From positions 4,384,501 through 4,448,500 of the forward strand of contig NZ_CP007451.1 in assembly GCF_000626635.1 (NCBI RefSeq): a stretch of 64,000 bases of DNA, in the 5' to 3' direction. Shown here one piece after another: positions 1-9,503 of this stretch. The notes beneath the pieces were generated by a model. It worked only from the letters and a program-made list of their open reading frames with translations, was not told the origin of the DNA and did not search any database. Numbering within the stretch: the stretch's first letter is position 1; each line of letters begins with the position of its first letter. Source of the DNA: Draconibacterium orientale. GTDB taxonomy: Bacteria > Bacteroidota > Bacteroidia > Bacteroidales > Prolixibacteraceae. A program made the position numbers and the translations under genes.

Positions 1-2
1 AG

Positions 3-3000
3 ATGGCATTTGTAAATAAGATCCTGGGAAAATTGCTGGGAAACAAATCGGAGCGGGATATTAAAGAAATAACTCCTATCATCAATAAAATAAAAGAGGA
101 ATACGAAAGAATCTCCAAATTATCTCATGATGATCTTAGGGCCGAATCGGCGAAATTAAAGCAAATTATAGCCGACCGAATTAAACCTGAAGAAGACGAA
201 ATTGCTGCTTTAAAAGTAGAAGTTGAAGAAGTTGAAATTCAGGAAAGCGAAAAGATATACGAACGTATCGACAAGTTGGAAGAAAAAATTGATGAGAAAA
301 TAGAAGAAGTTCTCAATGAAATTCTGCCAACTGCCTTTGCTGTAGTAAAAGATACAGCACGACGGTTTGCAGAAAATGAAGCTATTGAGGTTTCTGCCAA
401 CGATTTCGACCGCGATCTTTCGACAACCCGCGACAGCATTAAAATTAACGGAGACAAAGCCATATGGGAAAACAGTTGGTTAGCCGGAGGAAACCGGGTA
501 ACCTGGAACATGGTTCACTACGATGTGCAGCTGATTGGTGGTGTGGTACTTCACCGGGGGAACATTGCCGAGATGGCAACCGGAGAAGGAAAAACGCTGG
601 TAGCAACTTTACCTGTGTTTTTGAATGCACTTACCGGAAAAGGGGTACACATTGTAACGGTGAACGATTACCTGTCGAAACGTGATGCCGAGTGGATGGG
701 GCCAATATACGAGTTCCACGGATTATCGGTTGATTGTATCGATAAGCACCAGCCAAACTCTGAAGCACGAAGAAAAGCATACAACTCGGATATTACATTC
801 GGAACCAACAATGAATTTGGTTTCGATTATCTGCGCGATAACATGGCCATCAATCCCGAGGATTTGGTGCAGCGCAAACATCATTATGCCATTGTCGATG
901 AGGTTGACTCGGTGTTGGTTGATGATGCACGTACGCCACTTATTATTTCGGGGCCGGTACCAAAAGGCGATAACCAGCAGTTTGAAGAACTGAAAGTTTA
1001 CGTAGAAAAATTATACCGGGCGCAGCGCGAATTGGTCAATAAAATATTTATTGATGCCAAGCGCCTGCTTACCAAACCCGATGCAACTTCCGACGAGAAA
1101 AAAGAAGGTGGTTTGCTTTTATTGCGTGCCCACAAAGGGATGCCTAAAAACAAATCGATCATTAAATTTTTGAGCGAGGATGGCATGAAAGCTGTTATGC
1201 AAAAAACAGAAAACCTGTACATGCAAGAGAACAGCAAAAACATGCACATTGTAACCGATCCGCTGTTTTTTATTATCGAAGAGAAACAAAACTCGGTAGA
1301 GCTTACCGATAAAGGTATCGATTTGATTTCTGCCGGTTTTGAAGATGCTGAATTCTTCGTTTTGCCTGATATGGGTGGAAAAATGGCCGAGCTGGAAAAC
1401 AGTGAGAAAGCGCCGGAAGACATTCAGCTTGAAAAAGATAAGTTACTGCAGGACTACGCGATAAAATCAGAGCGAGTTCATACCATAAACCAGTTGTTAA
1501 AAGCATATGCCATGTTTGAAAAAGATGTGGAATATGTGGTGATGGACAATAAGGTGAAAATTGTTGACGAACAGACCGGTCGTATTATGGAAGGTCGTCG
1601 TTATTCTGATGGATTACACCAGGCAATTGAAGCCAAAGAGCAGGTGAAAGTGGAAGCTGCAACGCAAACTTTCGCAACCATTACGCTTCAGAACTATTTC
1701 AGAATGTACCACAAACTGGCCGGTATGACCGGTACTGCTGAAACGGAAGCAGGCGAGTTCTGGGACATCTACGAACTGGAAGTGGTGGTAATTCCCACCA
1801 ACCGTCCGATTGTTCGCGACGACAGGGAAGACATGGTTTTCAAAACCAAGCGCGAAAAATACAATGCGGTAAGCGACGAAATTGTTGAACTAAACAAAAA
1901 AGGTCGTCCGGTATTGGTGGGTACAACTTCGGTTGAAATATCGGAGTTGTTAAGCCGAATGCTGAAAATAAAAGGTATTAAGCACAACGTTTTGAACGCG
2001 AAATTACACGCACGCGAGGCTGATATTGTTGCCGAAGCCGGTCAGGCCGGAGCAGTAACAATTGCAACTAACATGGCAGGTCGTGGTACCGATATCAAGC
2101 TGACCGACGAGGTTAAAAAAGCCGGTGGTTTAGCAATTATTGGTACCGAACGTCACGACTCCCGACGTGTTGACAGACAGTTGCGAGGACGTGCAGGACG
2201 CCAGGGAGATCCGGGGTCTTCGCAATTCTACGTTTCGCTGGAAGATAATTTGATGCGTTTGTTTGGCTCCGATCGTATTTCCGGAGTAATGGACAAGCTT
2301 GGTTTGGAAGACGGAGAGGTGATTCAACACTCCATGATTTCGAAATCGATTGAACGGGCGCAGAAAAAGGTTGAGGAGAATAACTTCGGTATTCGTAAGC
2401 GTTTGCTTGAATATGATGATGTAATGAACTCGCAGCGCGAAGTGATTTACAAAAAACGTCGCCATGCATTATATGGCGAACGTTTGGAAGTTGATGTGCT
2501 GAACATGATGTACGACTCGGTTGAAGAGTTGGTAAATGAATACCACGGTTCCGATATGTTCGAAGATTTCAACATGGAACTGATGCGTTTGCTTTCGCTG
2601 GAATCGCCTGTTAGTCAGGAAGAATTTAAGAGTTTGAATGCTGCAGCGGTAACCGAGAGTATTTACGAAAAAATGATCAACAATTACAACCGTAAAGTTG
2701 AAACCATTGCGCAACAAGCTTATCCGGTAATTAAAAATGTTTACGAAACCAAAAAAGAGGTTTACAAAAATATTGTTGTCCCGATAACCGATGGAAAACG
2801 TGTATTCCAGATTATTTGTAACCTTGAAAAGGCCTACAATAATAAAGGTAAGGAATTGGTAAAATCGTACCAGAAACAAATTGTGCTGAACACGATCGAT
2901 GAATCGTGGAAAGAACAACTTCGCGAAATGGACGAATTAAAACAATCGGTACAAAATGCTACTTACGAGCAAAAAGACCCATTGTTAATTTACAAGTTCG

Positions 3001-3326
3001 AGTCGTTTAACCTGTTTAAGATAATGGTTGCCAAAGTGAATAAGGATGTTGTTTCAACCTTAATGAAAGGACAGATTCCGATTCAGAGCCCGGAGCAGGT
3101 TCGTGAGGCAGAAGTACGACGTAGAACGGATATGAGCCGTTATAAAACACAGAAGTCAGAACTTCCATCGGCCGAAAATGCCATGGAAGGAGCCAATACA
3201 AATACGGCCGAAAAGGCCAAACCACAGCCTGTTAAGGTTGAAAAACGTGTTGGTCGTAACGATCCTTGTCCTTGCGGAAGCGGCAAAAAATACAAACAAT
3301 GCCACGGTAGAGGTGGTGACTTATAA
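3..3326 (+). CDS. secA: Protein translocase subunit SecA
   Basis: SecA is the ATPase that pushes preproteins through the SecYEG channel at the inner membrane. The Walker A segment [11 protein letters not shown] lies near residue 195, the [15 protein letters not shown] helicase II region near residue 300, and the [10 protein letters not shown] motif near residue 690. The C-terminus ends in the zinc-binding SEC-C motif [14 protein letters not shown] (about residues 1089-1102), which contacts SecB or ribosomes in other bacteria. At 1107 residues it is longer than the roughly 900 of Escherichia coli, as is usual in Bacteroidota. The ATG is at the very edge of the window, so the promoter and start context cannot be checked. 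lgt follows after 9 bases, suggesting one transcript for protein export and lipoprotein modification. Confidence 0.98.
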   Translation: MAFVNKILGKLLGNKSERDIKEITPIINKIKEEYERISKLSHDDLRAESAKLKQIIADRIKPEEDEIAALKVEVEEVEIQESEKIYERIDKLEEKIDEKIEEVLNEILPTAFAVVKDTARRFAENEAIEVSANDFDRDLSTTRDSIKINGDKAIWENSWLAGGNRVTWNMVHYDVQLIGGVVLHRGNIAEMATGEGKTLVATLPVFLNALTGKGVHIVTVNDYLSKRDAEWMGPIYEFHGLSVDCIDKHQPNSEARRKAYNSDITFGTNNEFGFDYLRDNMAINPEDLVQRKHHYAIVDEVDSVLVDDARTPLIISGPVPKGDNQQFEELKVYVEKLYRAQRELVNKIFIDAKRLLTKPDATSDEKKEGGLLLLRAHKGMPKNKSIIKFLSEDGMKAVMQKTENLYMQENSKNMHIVTDPLFFIIEEKQNSVELTDKGIDLISAGFEDAEFFVLPDMGGKMAELENSEKAPEDIQLEKDKLLQDYAIKSERVHTINQLLKAYAMFEKDVEYVVMDNKVKIVDEQTGRIMEGRRYSDGLHQAIEAKEQVKVEAATQTFATITLQNYFRMYHKLAGMTGTAETEAGEFWDIYELEVVVIPTNRPIVRDDREDMVFKTKREKYNAVSDEIVELNKKGRPVLVGTTSVEISELLSRMLKIKGIKHNVLNAKLHAREADIVAEAGQAGAVTIATNMAGRGTDIKLTDEVKKAGGLAIIGTERHDSRRVDRQLRGRAGRQGDPGSSQFYVSLEDNLMRLFGSDRISGVMDKLGLEDGEVIQHSMISKSIERAQKKVEENNFGIRKRLLEYDDVMNSQREVIYKKRRHALYGERLEVDVLNMMYDSVEELVNEYHGSDMFEDFNMELMRLLSLESPVSQEEFKSLNAAAVTESIYEKMINNYNRKVETIAQQAYPVIKNVYETKKEVYKNIVVPITDGKRVFQIICNLEKAYNNKGKELVKSYQKQIVLNTIDESWKEQLREMDELKQSVQNATYEQKDPLLIYKFESFNLFKIMVAKVNKDVVSTLMKGQIPIQSPEQVREAEVRRRTDMSRYKTQKSELPSAENAMEGANTNTAEKAKPQPVKVEKRVGRNDPCPCGSGKKYKQCHGRGGDL

Positions 3327-3335
3327 TCAAACTAC

Positions 3336-4166
3336 ATGATGAATATGATCAGTTTACTGAACTTCATTCACTGGAATGTCGATCCTGAAATTTTTAGCCT
3401 CGGGCCACTGTCAATACGATGGTATGGGTTATTGTTTGCCTCAGGATTTTTAATTGGCTATTACATTGGCGAAAAAATGCTAAAATCAGAAAATGTAAAC
3501 CAGAAATGGATCGACAGTCTGTTCTTTTACATTATTATCGCCACGGTTGTTGGTGCACGTCTCGGCCACGTTTTCTTTTATGGATGGGATTATTACTCGC
3601 AAAATCCGGGCGAAATAATAAAAGTTTGGCATGGCGGACTGGCCAGTCATGGCGGGGCGCTTGGTATTTTAATTGCCATGTACCTGCATTCAAAATGGAT
3701 AACCAAACGAACCATGCTATGGACACTCGATCGCATTGTAGTTCCAACGGCTTTGGTTGCAGCATTTATCCGCACCGGAAACCTTATGAACTCTGAGATA
3801 TACGGAATTCAAACAGCATTGCCGTGGGGTATAATTTTTGAAAGAAACGGCGAAACCGTAGCAAAACACCCTACACAGGTATACGAAGCATTAGCTTACC
3901 TCATTTCGTTTGGTGTGTTAACGTATTTATATTGGAAAACAAGTGCCAAAAACCGTCCGGGTTTATTGCTGGGCGCATTTTTCGTTCTTATTTTCTCAGC
4001 TCGTTTCTTTATCGAGTTTATAAAAGAAGACCAGGAAGCATTTGAAGCCGGTATGGCATTGAACATGGGGCAGTGGTTAAGTGTTCCTTTCGTTGTTATT
4101 GGCGCACTATTGGTTTACAGAGCGATAACGAAACCGGAAGTGGTTTTCAAGAATAATAAAAATTAA
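3336..4166 (+). CDS. lgt: Prolipoprotein diacylglyceryl transferase
   Basis: Lgt transfers diacylglycerol from phosphatidylglycerol to the lipobox cysteine of prolipoproteins, the first step of lipoprotein maturation in the inner membrane. The Lgt signature is visible as RTGNLMNSEIYG near the middle, with the HPTQVYEAL segment after it and FSARFFIEFIKEDQ near the C-terminus. About seven hydrophobic segments fit the integral membrane fold. Three candidate ATGs (3336, 3339, 3345) lie close together and the first is used. Several lipobox proteins in this window (at 7509, 9504 and 10048) would be its substrates. Confidence 0.97.
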   Translation: MMNMISLLNFIHWNVDPEIFSLGPLSIRWYGLLFASGFLIGYYIGEKMLKSENVNQKWIDSLFFYIIIATVVGARLGHVFFYGWDYYSQNPGEIIKVWHGGLASHGGALGILIAMYLHSKWITKRTMLWTLDRIVVPTALVAAFIRTGNLMNSEIYGIQTALPWGIIFERNGETVAKHPTQVYEALAYLISFGVLTYLYWKTSAKNRPGLLLGAFFVLIFSARFFIEFIKEDQEAFEAGMALNMGQWLSVPFVVIGALLVYRAITKPEVVFKNNKN

Positions 4167-4201
4167 TGTTAAAACTGAATAAAGGAGCTGCAAGTATTTT
4201 G

Positions 4202-4228
4202 TTGTAAAACTGAAAATAACTTATTTTG
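4202..4228 (+). promoter_or_regulatory. Putative promoter for the SlyD-like gene
   Basis: TTG at 4202-4204 is followed after 16 bases by TTATTTTG at 4221-4228, close to the Bacteroidota TTG/TAnnTTTG pattern, 23 bases before the ATG. The -7 box is not a perfect match. Confidence 0.35.
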
Positions 4229-4251
4229 CAGATCATTAAGAATTAAAGAAT

Positions 4252-4842
4252 ATGTTAGAGATTGGAAAATATAAAATGGTGAAGTTGACGTACGATCTTC
4301 GTATCGACAACGAGCAGGGAGAACTGGTTGAGCAGGCAACAACTGAACAACCTTTAGAGTTTCTTTACGGAGCAGGTATGATGCTACCAAAATTCGAATC
4401 TGAATTGATCGGCTTAAAACAAGACGATCCATTCACAATTAAAATTGATAGCACAGAAGCATACGGTGCCGTAAACAACGAAGCAATTGTTGAATTGCCC
4501 AAAAATGTGTTTTTGGTGAATGGTGAATTCGACGCAGAATTGATTAAAGTTGGAAATACTGTACCAATGATGAGCAGTAACGGTCAGCGTTTAAACGGAT
4601 TGGTTTTAGATGTAAACGATGAAACTGTTAAAATGGATTTTAACCACCCATTGGCGGGCGAAGATTTGTTTTTTGCAGGTAAAGTTATTGACGTTCGCGA
4701 AGCATCAGACGAAGAAGTTGCGCAAATCCTTTCAGGTGGAGGAGGTTGTGGCTGTGGCAGCGGTGGCGGATGTTCTACCGATAGCTGTGGCGACGGTTCA
4801 TGCGGAACCGAAAGCGGTGGTGGCTGCGGCTGTGGCTGCTAA
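4252..4842 (+). CDS. slyD: SlyD-like FKBP-type peptidyl-prolyl isomerase with Cys/Gly-rich tail
   Basis: This is a cytoplasmic FKBP-fold prolyl isomerase and chaperone of the SlyD family. The FKBP part begins with MVKLTYDLRID, and continues with PLEFLYGAGMMLPKFE and DSTEAYGAV; an IF (insert-in-flap) chaperone region follows with the NHPLAGEDLFFAGKV segment typical of SlyD. The last roughly 35 residues are almost only Gly, Cys, Ser and Thr, with repeated CGCG and CGDGSCG units. In SlyD of enteric bacteria a His/Cys-rich tail binds nickel and supports hydrogenase maturation; here the tail is Cys-only, so metal binding is inferred, and no hydrogenase genes are nearby. A terminator follows. Confidence 0.9.
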   Translation: MLEIGKYKMVKLTYDLRIDNEQGELVEQATTEQPLEFLYGAGMMLPKFESELIGLKQDDPFTIKIDSTEAYGAVNNEAIVELPKNVFLVNGEFDAELIKVGNTVPMMSSNGQRLNGLVLDVNDETVKMDFNHPLAGEDLFFAGKVIDVREASDEEVAQILSGGGGCGCGSGGGCSTDSCGDGSCGTESGGGCGCGC

Positions 4843-4875
4843 TAAATTTTGATAATAAGTTCAATTTAATTATTT

Positions 4876-4917
4876 TAACCCTGTTTTCATCTTACAATGG
4901 AAACGGGGTTTCTTATT
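4876..4917 (+). terminator. Intrinsic terminator after the SlyD-like gene
   Basis: AACCCTGTTTTC (from 4877) and GAAACGGGGTT (from 4900) form an imperfect stem with a loop of about 10 bases, followed by TTTCTTATTTT. Confidence 0.75.
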
Positions 4918-5014
4918 TTATAGAGCTGATTGTGTGAAAATCAACTACTTTTCCTGTAGATGCCAATAACACAAGATGTAATTGTTACAAAAAGTAACAA
5001 ACAATATTTTACAG

Positions 5015-6088
5015 ATGAACACTTTTGGAAAGATATTTCGCTTAACCTCTTTTGGCGAATCTCACGGACGAGGAATTGGTGGTATAATCGATGGTTGTCC
5101 GGCAGGGGTTGAACTCGATATAGATTTAATTCAAAATGACCTGGCCAGAAGAAAACCAGGACAGTCGAAAATTACAACACAACGTAAAGAACCGGATCAG
5201 GTAGAGTTTCTTTCTGGTGTATTTGACGGAAAAACCCAGGGAACTCCAATTGCGTTTGCTATTTGGAACAAAGACCAACACTCGAACGATTACAACGATC
5301 TAAAAGATGTATTCCGTCCGTCGCACGCCGATTATACCTACACTAAAAAATACGGTACACGCGATCATCGCGGAGGCGGCAGATCATCGGCACGCGAAAC
5401 TATAGCACGTGTTGTAGCCGGAGCAATTGCCAAACAAATTCTGGCAAAAGCAGGTGTTTCTATTCAGGCTTTTGTTTCTCAGGTTGGAGAAATTAAATTG
5501 CAAAAAAGCTACAAAGAACTTGATCTCACTGCAACCGAGAATAACATTGTACGTTGCCCCGATCAGGAAGTAGCAGAGCAAATGATAGCCCGAATTGAAA
5601 AAGCCGGGCGCGAACACGATACCGTTGGTGGTGTAATTACCGGTGTTGCTACCGGAGTGCCTGCAGGCTGGGGCGAACCCGTTTTTAATAAGCTGCATGC
5701 CGACATGGGCTTTGCAATGCTCGGAATTAATGCCGTAAAAGGATTTGAGTACGGTTCCGGTTTTGACGGAACAAAACTCAGTGGGTCGGAACATAACGAT
5801 ATTTTTATAAAAACAGACGAAGGCGTTCGTACAAAAACAAATAACTCAGGTGGCATTCAGGGAGGAATCTCCAACGGCGAGGACATTTATTTTAATGTTG
5901 CTTTTAAGCCCATCGCTACCTTATTAAAAGAACAACAAACGCTCGACAAGGATGAGCAAAACATAAAAATTAATCCAAAAGGAAGACACGATCCTTGTGT
6001 GCTTCCACGTGCTGTTCCTATCGTTGAGGCAATGGCTGCATTAGTTCTGGTTGACCACTTTTTACTAAATAAACTTAACACAATTTAA
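5015..6088 (+). CDS. aroC: Chorismate synthase
   Basis: AroC converts 5-enolpyruvylshikimate-3-phosphate to chorismate, the last step of the shikimate pathway, using reduced FMN. The N-terminal TSFGESHG motif, the central [21 protein letters not shown] region ([12 protein letters not shown]), and the C-terminal [18 protein letters not shown] motif are all present. I place the start at ATG 5015 (MNTFGKIFR), the family norm, not at a TTG 33 bases upstream. The TAA is separated by one base from the next gene's ATG, so translation coupling with the DUF134 gene is likely. Confidence 0.97.
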   Translation: MNTFGKIFRLTSFGESHGRGIGGIIDGCPAGVELDIDLIQNDLARRKPGQSKITTQRKEPDQVEFLSGVFDGKTQGTPIAFAIWNKDQHSNDYNDLKDVFRPSHADYTYTKKYGTRDHRGGGRSSARETIARVVAGAIAKQILAKAGVSIQAFVSQVGEIKLQKSYKELDLTATENNIVRCPDQEVAEQMIARIEKAGREHDTVGGVITGVATGVPAGWGEPVFNKLHADMGFAMLGINAVKGFEYGSGFDGTKLSGSEHNDIFIKTDEGVRTKTNNSGGIQGGISNGEDIYFNVAFKPIATLLKEQQTLDKDEQNIKINPKGRHDPCVLPRAVPIVEAMAALVLVDHFLLNKLNTI

Positions 6089-6089
6089 T

Positions 6090-6506
6090 ATGCCAAGAAG
6101 AAAAAGAAACAGAAGGATCCAGGTACCTCCGGTAATTAAAGGTATGTCGGTTTATGGTGTTCGCGGACGAAAAACAAATGAAGTTATTTTACACCTCGAA
6201 GAATACGAGGCAATTCGTTTGCTGGATTACCAAAATCTTACACAGGAAGAAGCTGCCGTTTTTATGGATGTTTCGCGCCCGACACTTACCCGTATTTACG
6301 AAGAAGCCCGAAATAAAGTGGCAACGGCTTTTGTTGAGGGGAGAGACCTTATTTTCAGAGGCGGTGATGTTTATTTTGATAAAAACTGGTTCAGATGCAA
6401 CAGTTGCAAAGCAAGTTTTAGCGATTACTCTGAAAAGAATGAGAAATGCCCTGTATGCAACTCCGAAGACCTGGTTTCGCTTAACGACTTCTATATGGAT
6501 AAATAA
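6090..6506 (+). CDS. DUF134 (UPF0251) family DNA-binding protein
   Basis: The protein has 138 residues. Residues about 10-95 carry the DUF134 domain: a basic start, then VYGVRGRK, LEEYEAIRLLDYQNLTQEEA and a sigma-70 region-4-like helix-turn-helix in VFMDVSRPTLTRIYEEARNK. The C-terminal part has two Cys pairs (CNSC near residue 105 and CPVC near residue 123) that look like a zinc ribbon. The family is thought to act as transcriptional regulators, but no target is established here. It starts one base after the aroC stop and so appears to be in the aroC transcript. GTG/TTG alternatives were not needed. Confidence 0.88.
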   Translation: MPRRKRNRRIQVPPVIKGMSVYGVRGRKTNEVILHLEEYEAIRLLDYQNLTQEEAAVFMDVSRPTLTRIYEEARNKVATAFVEGRDLIFRGGDVYFDKNWFRCNSCKASFSDYSEKNEKCPVCNSEDLVSLNDFYMDK

Positions 6507-6542
6507 AAGCTTTTTAGCAGGCTTTTGTTAGAAAAAGACAAG

Positions 6543-6673
6543 AAAAAACCTCCGGCTCAATAGCCGGAGGTACCCAATTAAGTTGTGATAAAACCAGAGC
6601 CCTAGTACACTAGGATAGGTGCAATATACAACTATATGTTTTTCGTGTCAATACTTGATTTCTCTTATAAAGA
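6543..6673 (-). ncRNA. Candidate minus-strand small RNA
   Basis: The 420 bases between 6506 and 6927 hold no gene. A perfect 10-bp hairpin (6548-6557 with 6562-6571, loop CAAT) is followed by a run of six T only when read on the minus strand, so it terminates a minus-strand transcript although no minus-strand gene lies upstream. A TAnnTTTG box (TAAATTTG, complement of 6674-6681) sits about 125 bases upstream on that strand, without a clear -33 TTG. Inside are two further small hairpins (ATATAGTTGTATAT and CCTAGTGTACTAGG). I do not recognise the RNA. It could instead be antisense to the aroC-DUF134 3' end. Confidence 0.4.
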
Positions 6674-6824
6674 CAAATTTACCTTAAATAAACTCCCGAA
6701 TCGTAAACCTCATGCGGTTTGTATTGACTATCAATATTTTCCAATAATGTTAATATTTAATAGTTTTTGTTAAACTGCTAATCAGTCCATTTATCATATA
6801 TTTACCTTCCAAAAGAGTTTATCC

Positions 6825-6926
6825 ATGAAACGACCATGAATTTTAACATTTTAAAATTGGCTCAGGCCGAACTTCGTTTCATCGGGAGTTACATCTTATA
6901 CCAATTAAATAAACAATTTTAATAAG
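6825..6926 (+). promoter_or_regulatory. Conserved leader/upstream element, copy 1 (PepSY operon)
   Basis: This 102-base stretch directly before the PepSY gene has three blocks that recur at matching distance before msrB (8520-8623, minus): ATGAAACGACCATGAATTTT at 6825, CATCGGGAGTTACATC at 6880-6895 and TAAACAATTTTAATAAG ending at the ATG. ATGAAACGA (6825-6833) can pair with TCGTTTCAT (6874-6882), making a long hairpin that ends exactly at the second block. It may be a structured 5' leader or a shared regulator site. Confidence 0.6.
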
Positions 6927-7478
6927 ATGAAAATTCGGAAATTACTACGCATTTTACACCGCGATTTTGGGTACTTTATTGTGGCTATGACAATTGTTTA
7001 TGCCGTGTCGGGAATCTATTTAAACCATCGTCACGACTTCAATCCCGATTATAAAATTATCATTACAGATTTTAAGCACGATTTGCAGCCGCAAGAATCG
7101 TATCCGGATGACGAGATTCAAAAAATTGTGGAAAAGGTTCAGCCCGATGTGGTGTATAAAAAACATTACGTTGACAACGATGGCGATATAAAGGTGTTTA
7201 TTGCCAATGGAGAAGTAATAATTTATTCCGGCTCTGGAGAAGGAAGAATGCGCTATCTGCAGCGTCGTCCGTTGATATTTGGTATGAACAAACTTCACCG
7301 GGCAACTCTCGGAACTGCCTGGAAATGGGTGAGCGATACAATGGCCGTTATTCTGTTGTTTGTAGCTGTTTCTGGCTTGTTTATTCTGAAGGGAAAAAGA
7401 GGTTTGCAACGTTGGGGATGGTGGTTAACAGTTGCCGGCTTAGTAGTTCCTTTAATCTTTGTAATTTTATATCTTTAA
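6927..7478 (+). CDS. PepSY-associated transmembrane protein
   Basis: This 183-residue inner-membrane protein looks like the PepSY_TM_like_2 group: MKIRKLLRILHRDFGYFIVAMTIVYAVSGIYLNH at the N-terminus is the typical first helix with HRD and NH. A periplasmic PepSY-like region follows (residues about 40-105), then FGMNKLHRATLGTAWKWVSD and two C-terminal membrane helices. Relatives are often found near iron or copper uptake genes or flavin-linked redox proteins, but nothing here fixes the substrate. The gene is followed after 30 bases by a lipoprotein, probably its partner. Its upstream region is shared with msrB. Confidence 0.8.
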   Translation: MKIRKLLRILHRDFGYFIVAMTIVYAVSGIYLNHRHDFNPDYKIIITDFKHDLQPQESYPDDEIQKIVEKVQPDVVYKKHYVDNDGDIKVFIANGEVIIYSGSGEGRMRYLQRRPLIFGMNKLHRATLGTAWKWVSDTMAVILLFVAVSGLFILKGKRGLQRWGWWLTVAGLVVPLIFVILYL

Positions 7479-7508
7479 CCAACATAAAAAATCCAAAACA
7501 TCAAGAAA

Positions 7509-8009
7509 ATGAAAAAAATTGCATTAATTAGTTTGTTAGCGGTAATTCTGTTTGCCTGTGGTCAGCAAACAAAAAAGCAGGAGGCTAAAGTTGAACCAGA
7601 GAAGTCAGCAGTAGTGCTAAGTGTTGACGAACTTCTTCAGAAAGCGCCTGAGTTAGCCGATAACGAAGTGGTTGTAAAAGGAACAGTATTTCATGTTTGC
7701 CAGCACGGCGGTGAACGTTGTTTTTTAATGGGAAGTACCGAAGATATCTCAATACGTGTTGAAGCCGGTGAAAAACTCGGAGCTTTTACGCAGGAGCAAA
7801 TGGGAAGCGAATTGGAAATTACAGGTATTCTGAAGGAAGTTTTAACCGAAGCCGATGCTCACAATCCGGGTAAAGAGCATGGTGAAGCAGAAGGCGAAGT
7901 TGAAGATGCCGAAACAGCAGCAGCGCATGAAGTTCTTGCTGAAAATCAGGCAGCGGCAGAGCGCGTGTTTTTTATTGAAGGACTGAAGGTAAAAGAAATG
8001 ACAGAGTAG
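7509..8009 (+). CDS. Putative lipoprotein, OB-fold-like
   Basis: The 166-residue product starts with a lipoprotein signal peptide, MKKIALISLLAVILFACGQQ, with lipobox LFAC (Cys at about residue 17). The mature part has VVVKGTVFHVCQHGGERCFLMG, where two Cys and a His lie close together, then a strand-rich region (DISIRVEAG, LEITGILKEV) resembling an OB fold. An acidic, Glu/Ala-rich stretch follows and the protein ends in ERVFFIEGLKVKEM. The two Cys and the His could bind metal or form a disulfide, which is inference. It is cotranscribed with the PepSY protein and converges on msrB. Confidence 0.75.
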   Translation: MKKIALISLLAVILFACGQQTKKQEAKVEPEKSAVVLSVDELLQKAPELADNEVVVKGTVFHVCQHGGERCFLMGSTEDISIRVEAGEKLGAFTQEQMGSELEITGILKEVLTEADAHNPGKEHGEAEGEVEDAETAAAHEVLAENQAAAERVFFIEGLKVKEMTE

Positions 8010-8028
8010 TCAGGCAATACACTCAATA

Positions 8029-8066
8029 CAAAAAAAGGAAAACAATTATTGTTTTCCTTTTTTTGT
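8029..8066. terminator. Bidirectional terminator between lipoprotein gene and msrB
   Basis: AAAAAGGAAAACAAT and ATTGTTTTCCTTTTT form a near-perfect stem with A-run and T-run flanks, so it works for both converging transcripts. The msrB stop codon lies inside the hairpin. Confidence 0.85.
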
Positions 8067-8519
8067 ATCCTTTTCCGCCGGAATAAAATCGAGCGAAACA
8101 GAATTAACGCAATGCCTGGTGTTTTTATCGGTAAAACCTTCACCCATAAATACATGCCCCAGATGTCCGCCACAATTGGCACAGGTAATTTCGGTTCGTC
8201 GTCCGTCGGCATCAACCGTTCGTTTTACTGCACCGTCAATCTCATCATCGAAACTTGGCCAGCCACAATGCGAATCAAATTTATCGGTCGATTTATACAA
8301 GGCTGCCCCACATTGTTTACACACATAAGTGCCATTTTCTTTATAATCCGTGTACTTTCCGGTGAACGGGCGTTCCGTTCCTTTTTCTAAAATTACGTAG
8401 CGTTCAAATTCTGTTAATTTGTTGTATTCCATTTTTTTAGTGTCTTTATTTTGTTGCTCATTTTGGGCGTAACTTACAAAACTTAAACCGAGAATAAATA
8501 ATAATACAATTGTTTTCAT
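8046..8519 (-). CDS. msrB: Exported peptide-methionine (R)-S-oxide reductase
   Basis: MsrB reduces methionine-R-sulfoxide in oxidised proteins. A signal peptide, MKTIVLLFILGLSFVSYAQ, precedes the domain, so the enzyme acts in the periplasm. The domain shows YVCKQCGAALY and TCANCGGHLGHVF (the two zinc Cys pairs), HCGWPSFDDEI, and RHCVNSVSLDF with the catalytic Cys. At 157 residues it is a single MsrB domain without MsrA. Its leader shares three sequence blocks and a hairpin with that of the PepSY-lipoprotein operon, which suggests joint control, perhaps by oxidative or envelope stress (inference). Confidence 0.96.
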   Translation of the reverse strand: MKTIVLLFILGLSFVSYAQNEQQNKDTKKMEYNKLTEFERYVILEKGTERPFTGKYTDYKENGTYVCKQCGAALYKSTDKFDSHCGWPSFDDEIDGAVKRTVDADGRRTEITCANCGGHLGHVFMGEGFTDKNTRHCVNSVSLDFIPAEKDTKKGKQ

Positions 8520-8623
8520 CTCATTAAAATTGTTTAGATCATTTGTATTCGATGTAACTCCCGATGAATTTTAATTCTTCATGTTTATGAAATTTGAAGA
8601 ATAAAAATTCATGTTCGTTTCAT
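8520..8623 (-). promoter_or_regulatory. Conserved leader/upstream element, copy 2 (msrB)
   Basis: Read on the minus strand this begins ATGAAACGAACATGAATTTT, then an 18-bp hairpin with one mismatch (8564-8581 with 8595-8612), then CATCGGGAGTTACATC (8566-8551), then TAAACAATTTTAATGAG up to the ATG. The blocks and spacing match copy 1 at 6825-6926 within two bases. Confidence 0.6.
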
Positions 8624-8723
8624 ACACCTATAACAACCGGAACTCGTGGTGGTTTAACTGCATGCGTTAAGAAATATAAAGAACGAACCTGAATAATACT
8701 ACCTTTGAGCATTTAAACAAAGC

Positions 8724-9407
8724 ATGAATATTCCAGTACTATATCAAGACGAAGCGATAATTGTTGTTGAGAAGCCGATTGAGCTTCCGGTTCATAAAAA
8801 TGATTTTATGCCCAACGATGCGCCATATTTAACCAAATTAATTGGCGATGAAACGGGGAAGTGGATTTATAATGTACATCGTTTAGACTCGAAAACTTCG
8901 GGAGTGATGGTTTTGGCATTATCGTCGGAAGTGGCCAGTGTTTTAACCAAACAGTTTGAGCAGAAGGAGGTACAGAAAACCTACTACGCCATCGTGCAGG
9001 GAAATCCGGGAGAGGGAACGTTCGACTCGAAAGTGTTGGTAAAAAAGAAATCGAAGTTTAAAAAGCCGGCTGTAACACATTATAAAACTTTGCGCACCGT
9101 TCAAACAAAATTGGCTTCGAAAGACAAAACAGATATTGAATTGAGTTTGGTGGAAATTAAGCCCGAAACAGGACGCTGGCACCAGTTGCGCCAGCATTTT
9201 GCCAAAAACAGGTTTGATATTATTGGCGACACGCATCACGGCGATTTTGCGTTGAATAAAATTATTCTGGCTGATACTGATATTCGTCGGCTTTTCCTGC
9301 ATGCCGGGAAGCTTGAATTTAAGCATCCTGTAACTTCAGAAACGGTTTCTTTTGATTCACCAATTCCTGAAGAATTTGATCGGCTGCTAAACTTTTATGA
9401 GTCCTGA
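8724..9407 (+). CDS. truC: RluA-family pseudouridine synthase, TruC-like
   Basis: The protein isomerises uridine to pseudouridine in RNA. The catalytic motif HRLDSKTSGVMVLA (Asp in RLD) is near residue 53, and ETGRWHQLRQHFA with IIGDTHHGD resembles TruC, which acts on U65 of tRNA. There is no S4 domain, and its 227 residues match the TruC subgroup. The exact RNA target is inferred from that similarity. It stands alone as a single gene with no tight operon partner. Confidence 0.85.
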   Translation: MNIPVLYQDEAIIVVEKPIELPVHKNDFMPNDAPYLTKLIGDETGKWIYNVHRLDSKTSGVMVLALSSEVASVLTKQFEQKEVQKTYYAIVQGNPGEGTFDSKVLVKKKSKFKKPAVTHYKTLRTVQTKLASKDKTDIELSLVEIKPETGRWHQLRQHFAKNRFDIIGDTHHGDFALNKIILADTDIRRLFLHAGKLEFKHPVTSETVSFDSPIPEEFDRLLNFYES

Positions 9408-9503
9408 TTCACTCAGATTGTCACGTTTTCTGGTTAATTGATAAAGTTTTTGATTTTCATGTAACGATATTTAGTGCTTTACGTCTTATTCAAAAACAAA
9501 GAC

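Noticed and set aside
4982-5014. Eleven-codon N-terminal extension of aroC from a TTG
   Set aside because: Chorismate synthases start near MNTFG; the extension lies in an AT-rich leader containing a GTTACAAA repeat.
6826-6926. Short frames in the conserved leader before the PepSY gene
   Set aside because: The ATGs belong to conserved nucleotide blocks present before two unrelated genes, and the frames are not kept between them.
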